A DNA stretch of 64,000 bases from Eumeta japonica (Eukaryota > Arthropoda > Insecta > Lepidoptera > Psychidae): NCBI GenBank assembly GCA_005406025.1, contig BGZK01002093.1:1-64000 (forward strand). The letters run 5' to 3'. This document shows positions 36,245 through 49,974 of the stretch, piece after piece. A program made the translations under genes and the position numbers. Position 1 is the stretch's first letter. Every line of letters begins with the position of its first letter. The notes under the pieces were generated by a model that saw nothing but the letters and a program-made list of their open reading frames with translations, had not been told where the DNA came from and did not search any database.

Positions 36245-37940
36245 ATTTAAAAGGCATTAATTATTAAACTAATCGGCCCAAAATGCCTTAGAACTTAATT
36301 AGTTTCATTTGGATGTTTTAAATAAAGACTAATACCTGAGCTAGTTACTGTGAATCCTCCATCGTCATTTGTTGTTTGAATGCTGAGAAATGAAAATATT
36401 TTTTCTAGAATTGCTATGTTTAAGAATAAAATATAAGTCTAGTCTATGGAAAAATGTCAGATGAAGACCAGTCGAAGAAGAAGAATTAATAACCTGGCTG
36501 GGAAGGTTTAGGGAATGCATCCAGTCAACAGGGAATTTTACAGGAAGTATTCAATTCTACGACAGACAGAAGAAGCGAATGAATCTCAAGACATTCATTT
36601 TTGCTAACAAAGTTGAGCTCTACCTGATGAATGGTATTCTTATATTTATATACATCTGATGTACTTGCCAACTCAGTTCTAACGAGTTCCATATTCGTTC
36701 TAATATATGCTTAATACCCGATATGTGCTACATATAAATTTATATTTAAAAACTTTAGATTACATATGGGTTAAGAAAGAGAACAAGTTGTGTGCGTTAT
36801 TAACACACGAGAAAAAGCACTGCTGCCTCCATAGTGTTTGAATTTTTCCTACCTACTTATCATGCTTGACCATTGTATCAGTTCCTGTGGTTATTTATGA
36901 CCGTATCCTATCATTAATTTTCTTATGTACACATCTCTATACGCAACGTGATTAGTTAACAATCGTGCATTTCTATGACACGCTGTCACCTCGCACGCAT
37001 TCACAGATCGGAGACGTTTTAAACGCCTATATTACATATTATGTATACAGGACAGAATCGAACATGTACGTTTTCGCAAATATTAATAATCTCCTTTTTT
37101 AGAACAACTTTAACAAAATAACAATAACAGAAATGCATAAAAATATACTTATTAATAATATAGACACAACCCTACTAATTGTTAGCTCAGACTCCAACGC
37201 GATCGCCGTGCCATGAGACCGTGCACCGCACGCCGAGTAGTGTGCCCCGCGCCGAACAGCGTGCCTGGGCAGGTGACGAACTCGGATTCTGCCTCGCGCG
37301 CGAGCTATGAGATGTATTATTTTTAAAGACTTTATCTAGTCACTTACCTACAAATGACATTTCGACAGCAGTAAAACGCATTGTTATTTAAATACTTAAA
37401 TATTAATCGCACACAATCTTAGTTTCAAAAACGTCAATATCGCAAACGTAACGTTTATACTTTAACTGTAATCTAACGTACTCTTTGAAAAAGTCTCTAT
37501 TTTAAAAAACAGCGGATAAATAAAGTACTTAATTTGCATGGAAGAAAATCAATGTTTGCACTTGGCGATATGTCGCGATATACTGCCCTGCCCACCGCAC
37601 CGCCGTCGCCACGACCCCAGCTCTTAGTTGAGGACGCGGGCACGACGGGACGGTGTAAGTCTTGGTCGTCATCATCGCCAAAGATGTAAAATGGTTAATT
37701 TTTGCTACAGAATCAAGCTATATTTCTCGTAAACGGCTACTTCAATGACTATTGTTACTTTTACAAAGTTCTTTGTTCTAAAAAAGAAGGAGATGATAAA
37801 TATTTCCGAAACGACGCATTATCGATTCCATACTATATAGGATGAAAATTGTTTTTTGGTTTCTGCAGCACGTAAAAAATATTGAACGTATGAAGTTTTA
37901 ATTATTCATTATTTAATTTTATCGTATTATATGTTATCGT

Positions 37941-37976
37941 ATTTAACACTTATAACACTGTTATAAGTGTTAAATA
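37941..37976. repeat. perfect 16-bp-arm palindrome at the edge of arm A unique segment
   Basis: Arms ATTTAACACTTATAAC and GTTATAAGTGTTAAAT are separated by a loop of about 3-4 nt. It lies where similarity to arm B resumes, so it could be the end of a further insertion or a deletion junction. Confidence 0.8.
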
Positions 37977-38264
37977 CCTCTAAATCTATCACAATGATAT
38001 ACACGATGACGACAATTTATCAAATAATTTGTTATAATTATTAATGCTTGAAATCAAAAACAATATTGTTGCAGTGTTAGTAACATTATTTCTGTGACCT
38101 CTATTTTTATTGTCACTATAACTGTTATTGTAATGAGTTGTCTCAAGTATATTTGCACAACTACGTAAAAAAAAAAAATATCCAAAGTGAACAGTATACA
38201 GCTGCATAAATGAGAACTAAAAATATTTAGAAAGAAGAAAAAAATATAAAAGATTCCTGAACAT

Positions 38265-41088
38265 TTTGGAAGATTAGTCTCCGATTTTTAAATTGATTTT
38301 TATGTTTCTGTATGTGGCTTTTAATTCAATATTGAAAACTGTTATTTGCCTGCACGACCTTCGAATAGACGGAGTCATATTTCTTCCAACAAAGGATGTC
38401 ATAAATAAATAAGTCATAAATAAACCATTTTACATGGGGTTTTCCTAAACATAATTTATCAACATACGGGTAATGTTTCTTGAAATTTCTTGTAAGGACT
38501 GACCTTGATTATTATTTATAGCTATTTCGTCAAACTTTTATCACATAATTACCATTGTTTTTCAGTTAAAAGTGTATCACATTAATACATTAAAATAGCA
38601 AATGAGTTTGTGTGACGATGAAAAACTCAATCGACACATGTCTTTTTCAAAGTGAATAGTTGAAGTTGACAGTGATGAAATGAACAGATAAAGCCTCTCG
38701 AAGTGAAAAAGCGAACTCATTGGACAGCCCCAATAGCATTGTTTAATATATTTTTAAAATAAATCTTGAACTCTTTCTACTCATTTCTTTCGTCTGTTCA
38801 TAATTTTGTGCAATCAAATTAAATCCGTGTAAAACATAAACGCGTTTGGACATATTTTTCTTACTATGATTACGCTTTCAATTTAACGATTTATTATATC
38901 TACTTTTATTCTTCGGAGTGAATCGGTGGGTATATGGTGCTTTTGTTTTACATTGACCCTTTAAAACTTTTTGACAATAAACTGAACTAAAAATTAACTA
39001 TCTCTTAAAAAAGTCATTTTTATTTAACTTGAAAATAATTTTTCAAATAAAATTCGGGTAATATTTCCAACTTTTCTTTCCCTAATATTTTTATTCGGAC
39101 TTTTACAGATATTTAAAAAAATTAATTAACCAAAGCAATCTAACTGTTCGCAGGCGATATCAAGTGAGTTTTAATTATATAGAATATTCATCGTTTGTGT
39201 CCTTAATCCTTCTTTGTTATATTTCTGTATTCATTGTATTTATACTTCCGTTAGAATCTGTGTTCGTTTTTGACCCTCTGCTAATTATGTCGACGCTAAT
39301 TTCAAGTTATTTGCTTTAAACAGTCAACAAGCCCCAATACTCGATAATCTCCAACTCGTGCTGAATCAGCACAGGAACTCAAGGTTTAACGCCTATTGTA
39401 ACGGAATCCTATATGGCCTACATACGGTATGGCGTACATTACTGTTTTACTGTTTGATTATACATGTGTGCTTTAGCACACTTGATCGTCTAGTCGATTA
39501 ATTTAATCAAATTATGTAGCGCGGAACAGTCTGGTTTTGAATCGGACAGAAGTTCGACTCTTACAGGGTTCACGATTTGAACCTAGATTTTATCGGATTG
39601 TTGCGAAACTCCACGGGCTGATGTTTCGTTTCACGTGCTTTCACGTTCTACAAAAAATTGAGGTGTTTGCTCTCTTCCCGTGCTTACAGAGTCAGGGTGT
39701 TTTCCATTAGCTCAGTACGTTGTACCAAAATCAGTCTGCAGTAGCGACCATTAGGTATTTAGAGCGACCGCAGTCTAGCTATGTTGAGTTTTGGGGTTCG
39801 GTGGCATATTTTTGTGCGGCCATGTAATTAGCGTTTATCGGCACTGTGGGCTCTCCAATCCATAAGACACAAACAATTAAAATTTGTGTGCTCTAATGTC
39901 AATTATAAAGAAGAAAAATACATATACCCAAATTTCTGGGTTTTCTAGAGTTTCAGTCACATTGAAAATGTATGTACAAAATAAAGTCATATACTCGGTA
40001 CTACTCAAGCATCGCAACTTCAGAATAAACGTCTTTAGCATTAGGGCTATCAATGTAGAAGCTCAGTATGAGACTATTTATATTATAGTCAAATAAAACA
40101 TTAGATCATCAAACTATCAGTTAGTATTAACTCATGTCTCAAATGACACAAACAATATCACATGAAATATCAATCCCATTAAAATCAACCACACTTACGA
40201 TCAAACTTTCTAAGTGCGCTTGAGCACTCTGATTCGTTCACACACGTATTAGAATGCCAAACGTATTTTGTCCAAGTAATTAAATCTTAAAATTAAAATG
40301 AAATAGGAAAATAACAAATTTTATAAGATGTAGAGTGAAGTAAAATAATATTACTTTTTATTATAATTATCAGTATTAAAATTAAATTACAGAAAGGAAA
40401 TAAATTAAATTAAATGTGAGTAGTTAAATATTATAGTTAAGCATTTGAATTATCAGTATTATTTTCGTGTTGTGTAAGATCTTCTATGTTTAAACCGTAC
40501 TTATTTTAGCGATTATTTATTGCGTGACTTTATTAAAATGTTTAATTTTTTTGTACCAGAACCACCTCCAGAGATAGGAGTTCGAAACGAAACGCGTTAG
40601 TCGAACTAAAGACGTCCGAAACAAAAGACTGTTTTTTTTTTATTATTTCCAACGGCACAAGCTTGTTAAAAGAATGAATTACACTGCCTTTCTATGAACT
40701 CGAAATATATCTTAGTATTTTTATTTGTAGACCTAAGAATTCGTTATTCGTCATTATTCATATTTTAATGATTGGAAGAACCCAAACTTTAGAATTGGCC
40801 GTTACAGCACAATACAGTAAATAAACTGATAGAGGGCGATGTTATTTCATAAGATTGACTTGGTATAACCAAAGAAAGAAATCTTCCCTTTTAGTATATT
40901 TTCGATGCATGTGCATCGTTTGATGCACAAGTCCATGAGAATATGTGCGAGCACGCACACATTCTCATGGACGAGTGTGTTTTAATTACTACTAAATTGT
41001 TGAAGCTCTAGTTGTCTACAGTTTTTTGAACGATCGGTTTGTGTTAGTTACTTCAGAAGATACAATTGCATTCGCTTAAAAAACCATT
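38265..41088. other. spacer between arm A and receptor 4 relic
   Basis: AT-rich sequence with no gene. A long hairpin lies at 40926-40979, just upstream of the receptor 4 exon 1 relic. Confidence 0.4.
40926..40979. repeat. long hairpin, about 18 paired bases with a short loop
   Basis: GTCCATGAGAATATGTGCG pairs with GCACACATTCTCATGGAC with one mismatch around an AGCAC loop. The flanks (CACAAG and CGAGTGTG) pair partly. The size is like a foldback or a small-RNA precursor. There is no evidence of expression. Confidence 0.7.
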
Positions 41089-41734
41089 ATGTCCAATAAT
41101 CACAACTCTACGAATGCGTTAGATAATGATTTTCAAAAAATGTTGGTGTCGCATTACGTGACACAGACGGTGTTTTGGATATCGAGATTCCGCATCACAG
41201 ATAACTCTGTCACTAAAAGTTCCAAAGCATACTATACTGAGCACTCAATGTCATACTATTATATTTCAGAACTTACTCTTTTATTTGTGTACGCTTGGCT
41301 ATGCCCTGCACAATAGAAAATCAGTGTCCTTTCATAACTAATATGTTTTTTCTCTTAGCATATTTTATTGTCACGGCATCAGTAATTTTTCAAAGTTAAT
41401 CTGCTGTGAAACTATTGAACAAAATGCGGTTAAGATAATCTTTGACCTTTCGAACTCACTAATTTTTAATTGGAAAAATTTATGCTCTGCCGTTTTCGTA
41501 TTATTATTTACGAGTTCAGAAATATTGCTTTTGTTTTTGGACAGGGAATACGTTTTATCCTGGCAACATTACGTGGTGACGCTTGTGACTGTTATTTTTG
41601 ATGTCGATATGCTATTTGCGATTTTTATTATTGGTTTTACCTCTTCAAGGTTAAAGATTTATTCTATTTTATTTCATGGTTATTGTAGAAATCGACCAAA
41701 TATTTACATCACCCGTAATTTGTTACAATATCAG
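41089..41734 (+). pseudogene. gustatory receptor 4, decayed exon 1 only
   Basis: The start is recognisable as MSNNHNSTNALDNDFQKMLV and HYVTQTVFWISRFRITDNS, aligned to the conserved receptor amino end. An in-frame TAG ends this at 41314. TAA replaces the GAA of the conserved QTESAVKLL segment near 41396. Further down, QHYVVTLVTVIFDVDMLFAI and TSSRLKIYSIL are recognisable, and the exon ends RNLLQYQ/GTACTA with an intact donor at 41735. No exon 2, 3 or 4 is found before the minus-strand receptor 5. This is the oldest-looking copy in the array together with receptor 6. Confidence 0.85.
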
Positions 41735-42239
41735 GTACTATTCTCTTATAACATACGCATCTTCTTTATATACAATGAATATTTATGTTTACGAAATATT
41801 TTTATTTAACGTTCTTAATATAATTGTCATGACGCAAATGTAACACTTAACTTTTATCAATTTGGATATGAAACAGCAAATTCAGAGAACGCATTTGGGT
41901 ACAAACATATCAAATTTAATAGGAAAATTTGTAACGACTCAAAGTTAATTAGCTACGGTCACTAAATAAATTGAAAATCATACATTGGAAAACAAATAAG
42001 AATTTCTGAACGAGATGCTTTGTCATTAATAGCACTAAAATTTATTTGATTAAAAGTAAGACTGGTTGTTTGGATTTACGCCTTAATTCTAAGTACAGAT
42101 CTTAATGAAGAAATAATCGTATCTATCTTGAAAAAATGTTATAAACTTACGCCTATTTCCAGAAAGGTAGTCTCTCTGTGTCTACCCTTCAGGATTTATA
42201 GTCTCTATAAATTTACACATGATATGATATTTGCAAATC

Positions 42240-42560
42240 CCTCTTGCTTCATTGACATCCATCATCTTTCCATGTAAGCTCTTTCGTTTCCGGTGCTTAA
42301 AATTTGGTTATTAATATACCACTGATTTGGTCTGCATAGGATTTTCTAGAAAGACCCTTGTCGAATAACACACATTTGTTCTATAGATTTGCTTTGTCAG
42401 TCTACTTTCATTAACCCTTTCCAAACGGCCAAGCTACCACAACATACTCTTTTTTACTATCATCCACTACATCTTCTTTTAACTCACACCGCGCTCTCAC
42501 ATCGCTTTTCCTACATCTATCTTTTAAAGACTCTCCACACATATTAGGCAGAGATCGCAC
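42240..42560 (-). mobile_element. LINE 3' coding-end relic
   Basis: It matches the reverse complement of 62880-63130 across TTTGCTCTATAGATTTG-like, GTCAGTCTACTTTCATT and CCTACATCTATCTTT blocks. These encode the VSLKDR and RLTKQIYRA regions of a reverse transcriptase polyprotein carboxy end. Frameshifted. Confidence 0.6.
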
Positions 42561-43284
42561 CTTCACGGCGTTGATTCTATTTCCATTTTTCTTCTGTCAA
42601 AACCAACTTTCACTACCAGACAAGCGTAAAGATTACACCTATTTTGAACATTTTGATTATTCCTTAAATGGTTCTTTTGATTTGGGTGTCATCTATTGTT
42701 TATATCACATCTAAAATCCCTTTTTATATAGAAAAAAAGGCATTTTTGTTCCGATTAGAAAATACCTAAAAAACGATTGTTCGACATTTCATCAGTTCAT
42801 CTACTCCTGTGTAATATTGATCTCTATGAAGGACCTGCTTTCGAACATTTACGCAATATATTGCGGAATTTTGCATCGTTATTGGAGGCGCATCAGTCTA
42901 CTTCTATATAAGCTTTTTGGAGGTAAATTGCCAAAAAACTAACAATATCCAACTGCACTACATATCAAATCTTTATCTGATGTAATTTATGTTATTTCGT
43001 AGTAATGTAGCATTCATAACTTTTAACTATTGGTTTAGAAAAAAAAATATTAATATACCAAAATAATGGAGCAAAATGTACGAACTTAATATGTTCAGAC
43101 TATTTTGCATAAAAAATGGAACCATTTTGTGGACAAAAGTCCACGAAAAGTCCAAGCACATAAAAATGCGTTTGCAATCGACTTGGCCTGAACTGTAATT
43201 GTAGACAGAATTAAATGGGTAGAATACAAAAGCGCGCATAAAAGCTAATATAGCTCAAAAAGAAGTTTGTAACATTATAGTACT

Positions 43285-43365
43285 GTTGTATGAGCGGTAG
43301 TAGAGCAGTGGTTGAGTGCATTGTCTTTGAACCAGAAGGTACAGAGCTCGATTCTGATTGCCACA
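43285..43365 (+). repeat. tRNA-like segment, possibly a SINE head
   Basis: GCGGTAGTAGAGCAGTGGTT resembles an A box region, CTTTGAACCAGAAGG an anticodon arm, and GGTACAGAGCTCGATTCT a B box. The order and spacing suit a tRNA-derived sequence, but the arms do not fold cleanly. No SINE body or target duplication was identified. Confidence 0.3.
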
Positions 43366-46211
43366 AGTTGCATAAAAGTTGATTAATTCGTCCAAGAGAT
43401 ATCGTTGAGGAATTTTTTTTAAAAGTGTTTTCTTGTAATTTTTTAAACTAATTTATTGATTAATACCAAACTGTAAGAAACTCTTCCCCTTAAAAATAAC
43501 GTTAATCGTGTAACTGCATCAAAATTGCTTGGTTCGTTCGAGAGATATCGTAAACGAAAAAAAAGCGTAAGGTTCTTGATAGATTGATATTTTATACTCA
43601 ATCATCTCCTTCTGCTTCAAAAACTGTGTCGAACGCCGTAAAGTAGATCGAGATGGATCAATGCGTTCGAAAGGTATCTTAATTAAAGTATTTAAGAAAT
43701 AGTGTTGTTTTGTAAAAATAAATTGAGAATATTGAACTAAAAGAGCTCCAAACGTTTATATATTTTTGAAATCGAAGAGCTCGAAAATTTACTGCTATTT
43801 ATATTTTTGAATGTTTTAACCTCGAAAGCAGCAAGAAATTTCAGAGATGGCCAACAGGGTCAAACGTTTTTCAAATTTTCGAACTCAAAAATTTCCAAAA
43901 CTTACACAACCACATTTTTCAACTCAACGAGCTACAAAACAATAGACAAATATAATAGCGCAAGTTTTAGGGATAGTCGTCAGTATCAACTCTTTTTAGA
44001 TTTCTTTCCCTTGCTGATGCTAGCAATGATAGATATCCGTGTAATGACAAACCACATTTGGAAAAGCTCTCTGATCAGTCCCATTCTTCGTTACAGCTTT
44101 ACAGTTTATGCCATGGTTAATTGTAACGACGTTTGATGCACTGAGAAAAAATTATAGCTACGATAGCAATAAAACTTTGCCACTAGCGAGCTTTTTATGG
44201 CACAACCTCTAGCGCAAGGTTATTATTGCCAATTTTTGTTTTGTCAATTTACAATTGTCAAATACCAGTAGTTGTAGACTATGCTATAATGGAATTATTG
44301 AGTTGTCACACAAACTAAGTAAATGATTTTAATTTCGCTTTAGTAACAATGTTACATTATTTCTAACACGTTAATAAATTGTATGTCTGTAACCATGACG
44401 AAATTTTTTTTGTACAAGATCAAGTGTACATTGTCTCTGAATATTTTTTCCTAATTCTGGTAGCGAATGCACTTTGTGTCTATAGCAACATTTTCTATGA
44501 TTTCGCAACAAAGTAACGTTATGTACTTTCGTTCTTCATAAAAGTTGCATTGCCGATCTTAACCCTTATATTTTCTTGATAGTATATTACGAAGGTATTG
44601 ATTTTTCTCGCAGGCTGTACGTATTGTTTTAGGACCACTAGGGAGGACCAAGTTTATTAACGTGTGAGAAATATTAATTGTAGTTAAAGTAAAAAAATGT
44701 ATTAATGATTTAGAATTTCACTTATGTCTTTATTTACAATTATAACTGGTACATGAAAAAATAATAGCTTGCCTAAAATTTAAAATAATCAAGAAATCGT
44801 AGCAAATGTTATAAATTTAACATCAAATATTTTAATGTCCAAGTACTCAATAATTAATTACTAATACTATATAATATTAATGACTGATAAAAGATATTAA
44901 ACATATTAAAATGAAAGAAATTGTTTATTTTATAAAGTATAAAAAATTGTGAAATATAAAGAAATTGAAAACGATATTAAAAATAAAAAACGATAAAAAT
45001 GAACATGAGATGAATCCATCCGAGAATATATAGTGATAAAAGGAAAAAGTTGTAAATTCTCGAATTCAGAATTTAAAACACTTACACCTACAGACAAATA
45101 TTGATAGATGAATATTGAATATGTAAATATTATTTTAGTAAACTCTATACAAATTGCATTTTAAGGCGTGTATAATTTTACAAGCACGAAATATTGACCG
45201 AGGTCGCACAATAATTTATTTTTGGAAATTCATTCACTAGATGCGCTTAGGCATAATAAGTATTTCCCATCAGCGAGAAATGTACAGACTAAAGGTTAAT
45301 GATGGTAGCAATGTTTGTAGTGATGCTGCATTTGATGCAGAGAAAATGTTCAGTTCACCTGAAAAAACATGTACAGCCAATATTTACTTTTATTTAGAAT
45401 AAGAACACCTTGTTAACTTGTGTTTATATTATTAACATTTCTCGAAAAACGACACAAAATTTGAATAATATAACATAGCATATGGAGCCATCCATAAATT
45501 ATGTCACATAAATTATAAGGTTCTTGACCCAGATGGTCACTCGTAAATGACAAAAGCACTTTTTACAATTCTTGTTTGTTCAAAATACTTTAAATATTGG
45601 ACAAAACAAAAGACATAAACCTTTTTTTCATTTTCGTATTTCGGATTTAACGTCACAAAGCTTTTGACCTGCTCCTTGTCGCGCATTATCACATTTGATT
45701 GACCGCCCTCCACCCCAACGTGTGACGTAATTTATGGATGGCCCCTATCTTTTAAACATGAGAACTTTAAAAATATAATAATACGTCTATTTAATTATAT
45801 ATATAAAAAAAATCTATTTGCTTAGATAAAACCAGTAACATCCTTATTTGATTTAACAATTAAACACTTTGAATAAAAAATTAAAAGAAATGAGAGCAAG
45901 GGCGCGCCTGCGCCAAGCCTGCCCCCCTCGTACTATAGTACTTTGTCATTTTCAGCAGATTACTTTGTAACATTGTCAATTATCTTTTTGTTCGACAAAA
46001 TATTTGTTATAAGAACAAATCATACAATGAAATGTGATAAAATTACGTTTTGCTTCATCAAAGCGTTTTAAACATTACAAACAGAAGTTATTTCCTGTGG
46101 CTCCTAGAAAAATATTACATTTGACAATAAAAGGTTTGTTGCAGGCAGAAAACTCACTCTAGTGCGTAAGCAAAGTGCATCGCTATAGTTACAATAAAAC
46201 GTTAACAAAGC

Positions 46212-46217
46212 TTTATT
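46212..46217 (-). promoter_or_regulatory. polyadenylation signal AATAAA, receptor 5
   Basis: On the minus strand, AATAAA occurs 37 nt after the receptor 5 stop codon, a workable position for a short 3' UTR. Confidence 0.45.
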
Positions 46218-46253
46218 GTCACTTTTTTAACTCATTTTTTTCTCATTGTGCAG

Positions 46254-48924
46254 TTATAAGAATGCAAACTGCAGCAGCACAATGCAGTAGGTGGCGATGA
46301 GGCTCATCAGCCGCAGCGGCAGGGCGGCGTCCACGACGAACAAGCCGCACACGCGCATTTTACAGGATCTGGTGTTGCATAGACGCAATAGGTTCTTGGT
46401 TGTCTTCCGATAGGCGCCTGTAATCAAATTCAAACGTAAGAGCAACTGACAACATTCCACACACACCAGCATAGAAATATAATGACCATATGTAGTTGTT
46501 GAAATAGTAGGATGCTTTTACATGGTTTTTCTAGGCGAAAAACAATGTTTTTAGTAAAGGTATATATGTATATTTCTTTAGAGTGCTCAGTAATTTTGGC
46601 AGCTCGGTAAATTTTAAAATATTTCTTTTCATATCTTTCTATTGACAAAATGATTCATTGTAGTTAAAATTGACTGTATACCGATGGCGTAAGGATTTAC
46701 CTCATTGTCAGAATACAGACGACATTTGATAATGAGTTCAATCATCAAACAGCAATCCGTGAATAGATCCAACAGTCATGATGAATCTACACATGCCAAT
46801 CCGTCGCTTCTATAGATATTAAACTAATGGATGTATACCCCATTTTTTTTTAAGAAGGCAATAAAACCTCTGTATAAAGATTGCAAAGTCCGTATCAATT
46901 CGCTACTCATACAATTCATTGGTACAATTTTCCATTAATAATTCTTTTCATTCCATTATAAACCTTCTTCGGATCTACGAAATTACAAAAAAACCTTGTA
47001 GCTCTTGGTCAAAAACTATTCCGTGATGTTCCACAGGGAAAATCTTGTTAATGTCGAAAATAACTTGTATATCGTTATTTTAGCAGAAGAGGAATATCTT
47101 ACATTCTTCATGAGGTATGTCCAAAGCAACGGTACAGTTACTTTTGATCTCATCGAGACAGCTGTAGAATCTATCGCAAGTCGCAGAGAACACAACGACC
47201 GTAATTAAATTCTTTATGTTCCATATAACTGTAAGAATGTATGTAACTAATATGTCGTAATAAGTTTCATTGATCTGAAAACATAATTTAAATACATTAT
47301 ATTCAAATCTACGATATACAATTTGATGTCCTAAAAATAATTTACTAGAGCGACACATAATTTTCTTGTTAAAGTGACTACTTCTTTTGTAAGTAAATTT
47401 TACTCTAATTTATTTGTATCTCATTACATAAGCTTTAAAATAAAGCTAATAAATTGTCATATAAATTAAAGTGTATTGTGGTTACACTGTTTCTCTCCTT
47501 AACCCATGTTGATACCTCATTAGTTTGCATGGGATCAGTGGAATTGAATTTCAATTGTAGTGCTGTGTAGAGTGTAGAGTAAGAAACGTTTAAATGCTGA
47601 TATATCTATAAAAAAAATATTTAAGAATCACATATTTAATGATTTTTGGTATAGTATGACTGCTTATTCCCAATACGAGGTAACCAGAGATGGCCTATTT
47701 ATTTCATATCTGTCTATCGCAGTTTGAACCCAATATTGTATTTACCACTCTTTGAACCATACTTTTATTGCAATAAAAGTTTAAGTTAAATTGCGATTGT
47801 GATTTGAATTTACTTTACTTTTATTTGAACTCTGTTCTGATGGGAGAATTAACCGCTATAAATTAACTTCACAATCTTACATGGTTTTATCGTACCAGTA
47901 ATATTGAACTTTTGATAAAATTCTTGAGATTACTTATTCATCAAGTTTCCAAGAACGAACATCGAGCACACTTTTCTATAATAGATCGGATAACGCTGTT
48001 TCACTTATAACGAATAACACGAATATTTTTTACCTTTGCGTTCTTCGTCCATTCTATAACTATTTGCAGTGTCATGAGGCTGGTAATAAACGTCGATAAG
48101 ATGTAGCCGAAAATCTGAGACATAATGAACAAAAACTTGAAATAACTGCGAAAGAAAATATAATAAATAATATTTACTTTTCAAACAAAACATACCGGAT
48201 ACTGCACTAAATGGCTGGATAGAGTGAAAGCTTGTAAAATATCCTTAAAGACCGTAAACAAATTATTAAGCGTGTCACTTGAGTTGTTTTCAACTATTAA
48301 AGTTTGTGGATTGCTAATGTAAGCTAAGAATAAATTGGAAAAATACTTCAATCTCGAAGAAAGAAATTCAAAAATACAAGTCGCGTATAGCACATCCAAA
48401 TCGAAAATCATAGACACAAGTACTGCTGCATAATTCATCCACGGATAGCGATTTGAGTTTGAAACCGAGACTAAGATCCCTAGTCCGAAAAGAAGTAGAA
48501 TGAAAACGATAGATAACCAATTTCTCATAACAAAGTATGGGAGTCTTGGACCGCCGAAGGTTTTTAATTTTTTATCTACGCCTTGCATTATAATTACAAG
48601 TTTCACTGACGATTCTGTTTGAACAATTATGCATGCAGTTACAATAAAATGTGCCAGAATACTTTGCATATTTGTTATCGAAAGACATCCATCTGTTATT
48701 GTACATGAAATACTCGAATTAGTGACGAAGTAAGCGTAAGTAATAAAGCACAGCACGAACACGACGACCGCGCGATACGCCCTTGAGTTAGGGAGCACAA
48801 AGTTATCTTTGATGCTGTACTTCGAGGCGCATAGCAGCTTTTGTATCCAGTAGTACGGCCTCAACATTTGTTGAAAATCTTCGGTTAAAGCGTTGTTTAA
48901 AAGGAACTCATTATTTCGTGACAT
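46254..48924 (-). CDS. gustatory receptor 5, intact, 381 aa
   Basis: Candidate taste receptor, a seven-transmembrane ligand-gated cation channel of insect gustatory neurons; ligand unknown, and bitter-type is only a guess from the expansion. Exons on the minus strand are 48924-48196 (243 codons, MSRNNEFLLNNALTEDFQQM), 48114-48034 (IFGYILSTFITSLMTLQIVI, EWTKNAK), 47274-47103 (INETYYDILVTYILTVIW ... LDIPHEE plus one base) and 46417-46254 (MRVCGLFVVDAALPLRLMSL, TYCIVLLQFAFL, TAA). All splice sites are GT-AG with phases 0, 0 and 1, and there are no stops. Hydrophobic segments fit TM1-4 in exon 1, TM5 in exon 2, TM6 in exon 3 and TM7 with the TY.....QF signature in exon 4. This is the only locus on the minus strand. 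It lies between the inverted-repeat arms. Confidence 0.93.
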
Positions 48925-49474
48925 TCCTTTCCTTTTGCCCCTATTGCCTACTAACTGTTACTATCGGAAAGCCGTCAACAAAACTAGGGAAGAGTGACGT
49001 GTTAAGGGTTCTATAAACGCACTTAGCAGAATTAATCTAATAGATTACTGTTTATAAATATGGTAAAATTTCATTATTTTTCTTTCAGAGTTTCATCCAT
49101 CAGAAACATAATTTCCTGTCATTATTACATTTATAATTTTTCTTTCTATGTACTAACAAAAACTTTTACTTGCTTAAAAGGTGTGAATCTAAAATCAATC
49201 ATTACAATTGAATAAATAATGTAAGAACAATTTTATTTTGACACAGTTTTTTATAAGTTTCTCTCGTATATTTTTTTTATTAACATTTTGCCTATTGTTA
49301 TACGAGAAATATTGAAAAAAATTCAATTGTCGCTTCAAATGCTCATAAGATCATATTATAAATAATAATACAATTTTATCGTATGGGGTTTTGTCGGCGA
49401 TCAATATTTTAGCTTATACGTATTGTTAAATGTACCTATGTTATAAGATGTAATGTAAATTTGTAAATAAATTA
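48925..49474. other. 5' flank of receptor 5
   Basis: AT-rich. No promoter element was recognised with confidence. Confidence 0.35.
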
Positions 49475-49870
49475 AAAACTGCTGTCGTTCCGCCCCGCCC
49501 CTTTCCTGTTGCACATTCGCAACGTGCTAATCGCGCTCGCCGCTAAACAGTGATAAGCGCGACCAAGTGGCGCTGAATTATGGATCATAGATTGTCGATC
49601 GTATTAATTGAATAATTGTGGCCTGCGCCTCCTAAGTTCACTCCTAGTCAGCCAGATCGGCAGCAGACGTGTGTAAAATAAATTTTTTTCGCCTTCAAGT
49701 CGGCAGAACGGCCGAGTTATCTTCCTTGGAACGTGGCGGTCAGATCGGCCGAAGTGTCCTTCCAGCGCATCATCGATTGGAAAATCTTTCTATCGCTCAT
49801 AGTTTCGAAGGCCTGAACAAGAAGAAGGCGATCTCCAACAGGTTTAATTATTTAGGCCACTAAACTTTCT
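49475..49870. other. GC-rich patch, unknown
   Basis: It contains CGCCCCGCCCC near 49492, CGCTCGCCGC near 49535 and AGCCAGATCGGCAGCAGACG near 49648, then a 64-codon frame (ending NRFNYLGH) with no recognised motif. The base composition differs sharply from both sides, suggesting a mobile-element relic. Confidence 0.35.
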
Positions 49871-49974
49871 CTTACAATAATCCCTAGACTTAAGACCTAC
49901 ACTATTTTAAGTCGTAATGTGGTTAATGTGTATTTGAAGACGTATTGACTTTAATTCTATCTTTTTTTAAAATG

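Larger units (their letters stand above)
35565..38264 (+). repeat. arm A of a large inverted repeat
   Basis: It matches the reverse complement of 53790-56294. Block 1 is 35565 to about 37460 (partner about 54435-56294) and block 2 is about 37967-38264 (partner 53790 to about 54092). The middle (37460-37966) is unique to this arm and ends at a perfect palindrome. By eye the central part, including a 140-nt GC-rich stretch at 37180-37320, is almost identical between arms. It carries no known transposase or RT motif. It is either a long non-autonomous mobile element in two opposite copies or a segmental inverted duplication. Confidence 0.85.
41735..46211. other. spacer between receptors 4 and 5
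   Basis: It holds a LINE tail relic (42240-42560) and a tRNA-like segment (about 43290-43365), and otherwise AT-rich DNA. A small GC-rich patch (GGGCGCGCCTGCGCC) is at about 45900. No receptor exons were found. Confidence 0.4.

Noticed and set aside
43807..44136. 109-codon plus-strand frame
   Set aside because: Low-complexity Ser/Phe/Asn/Lys composition, no motif, no relation to the receptor family.
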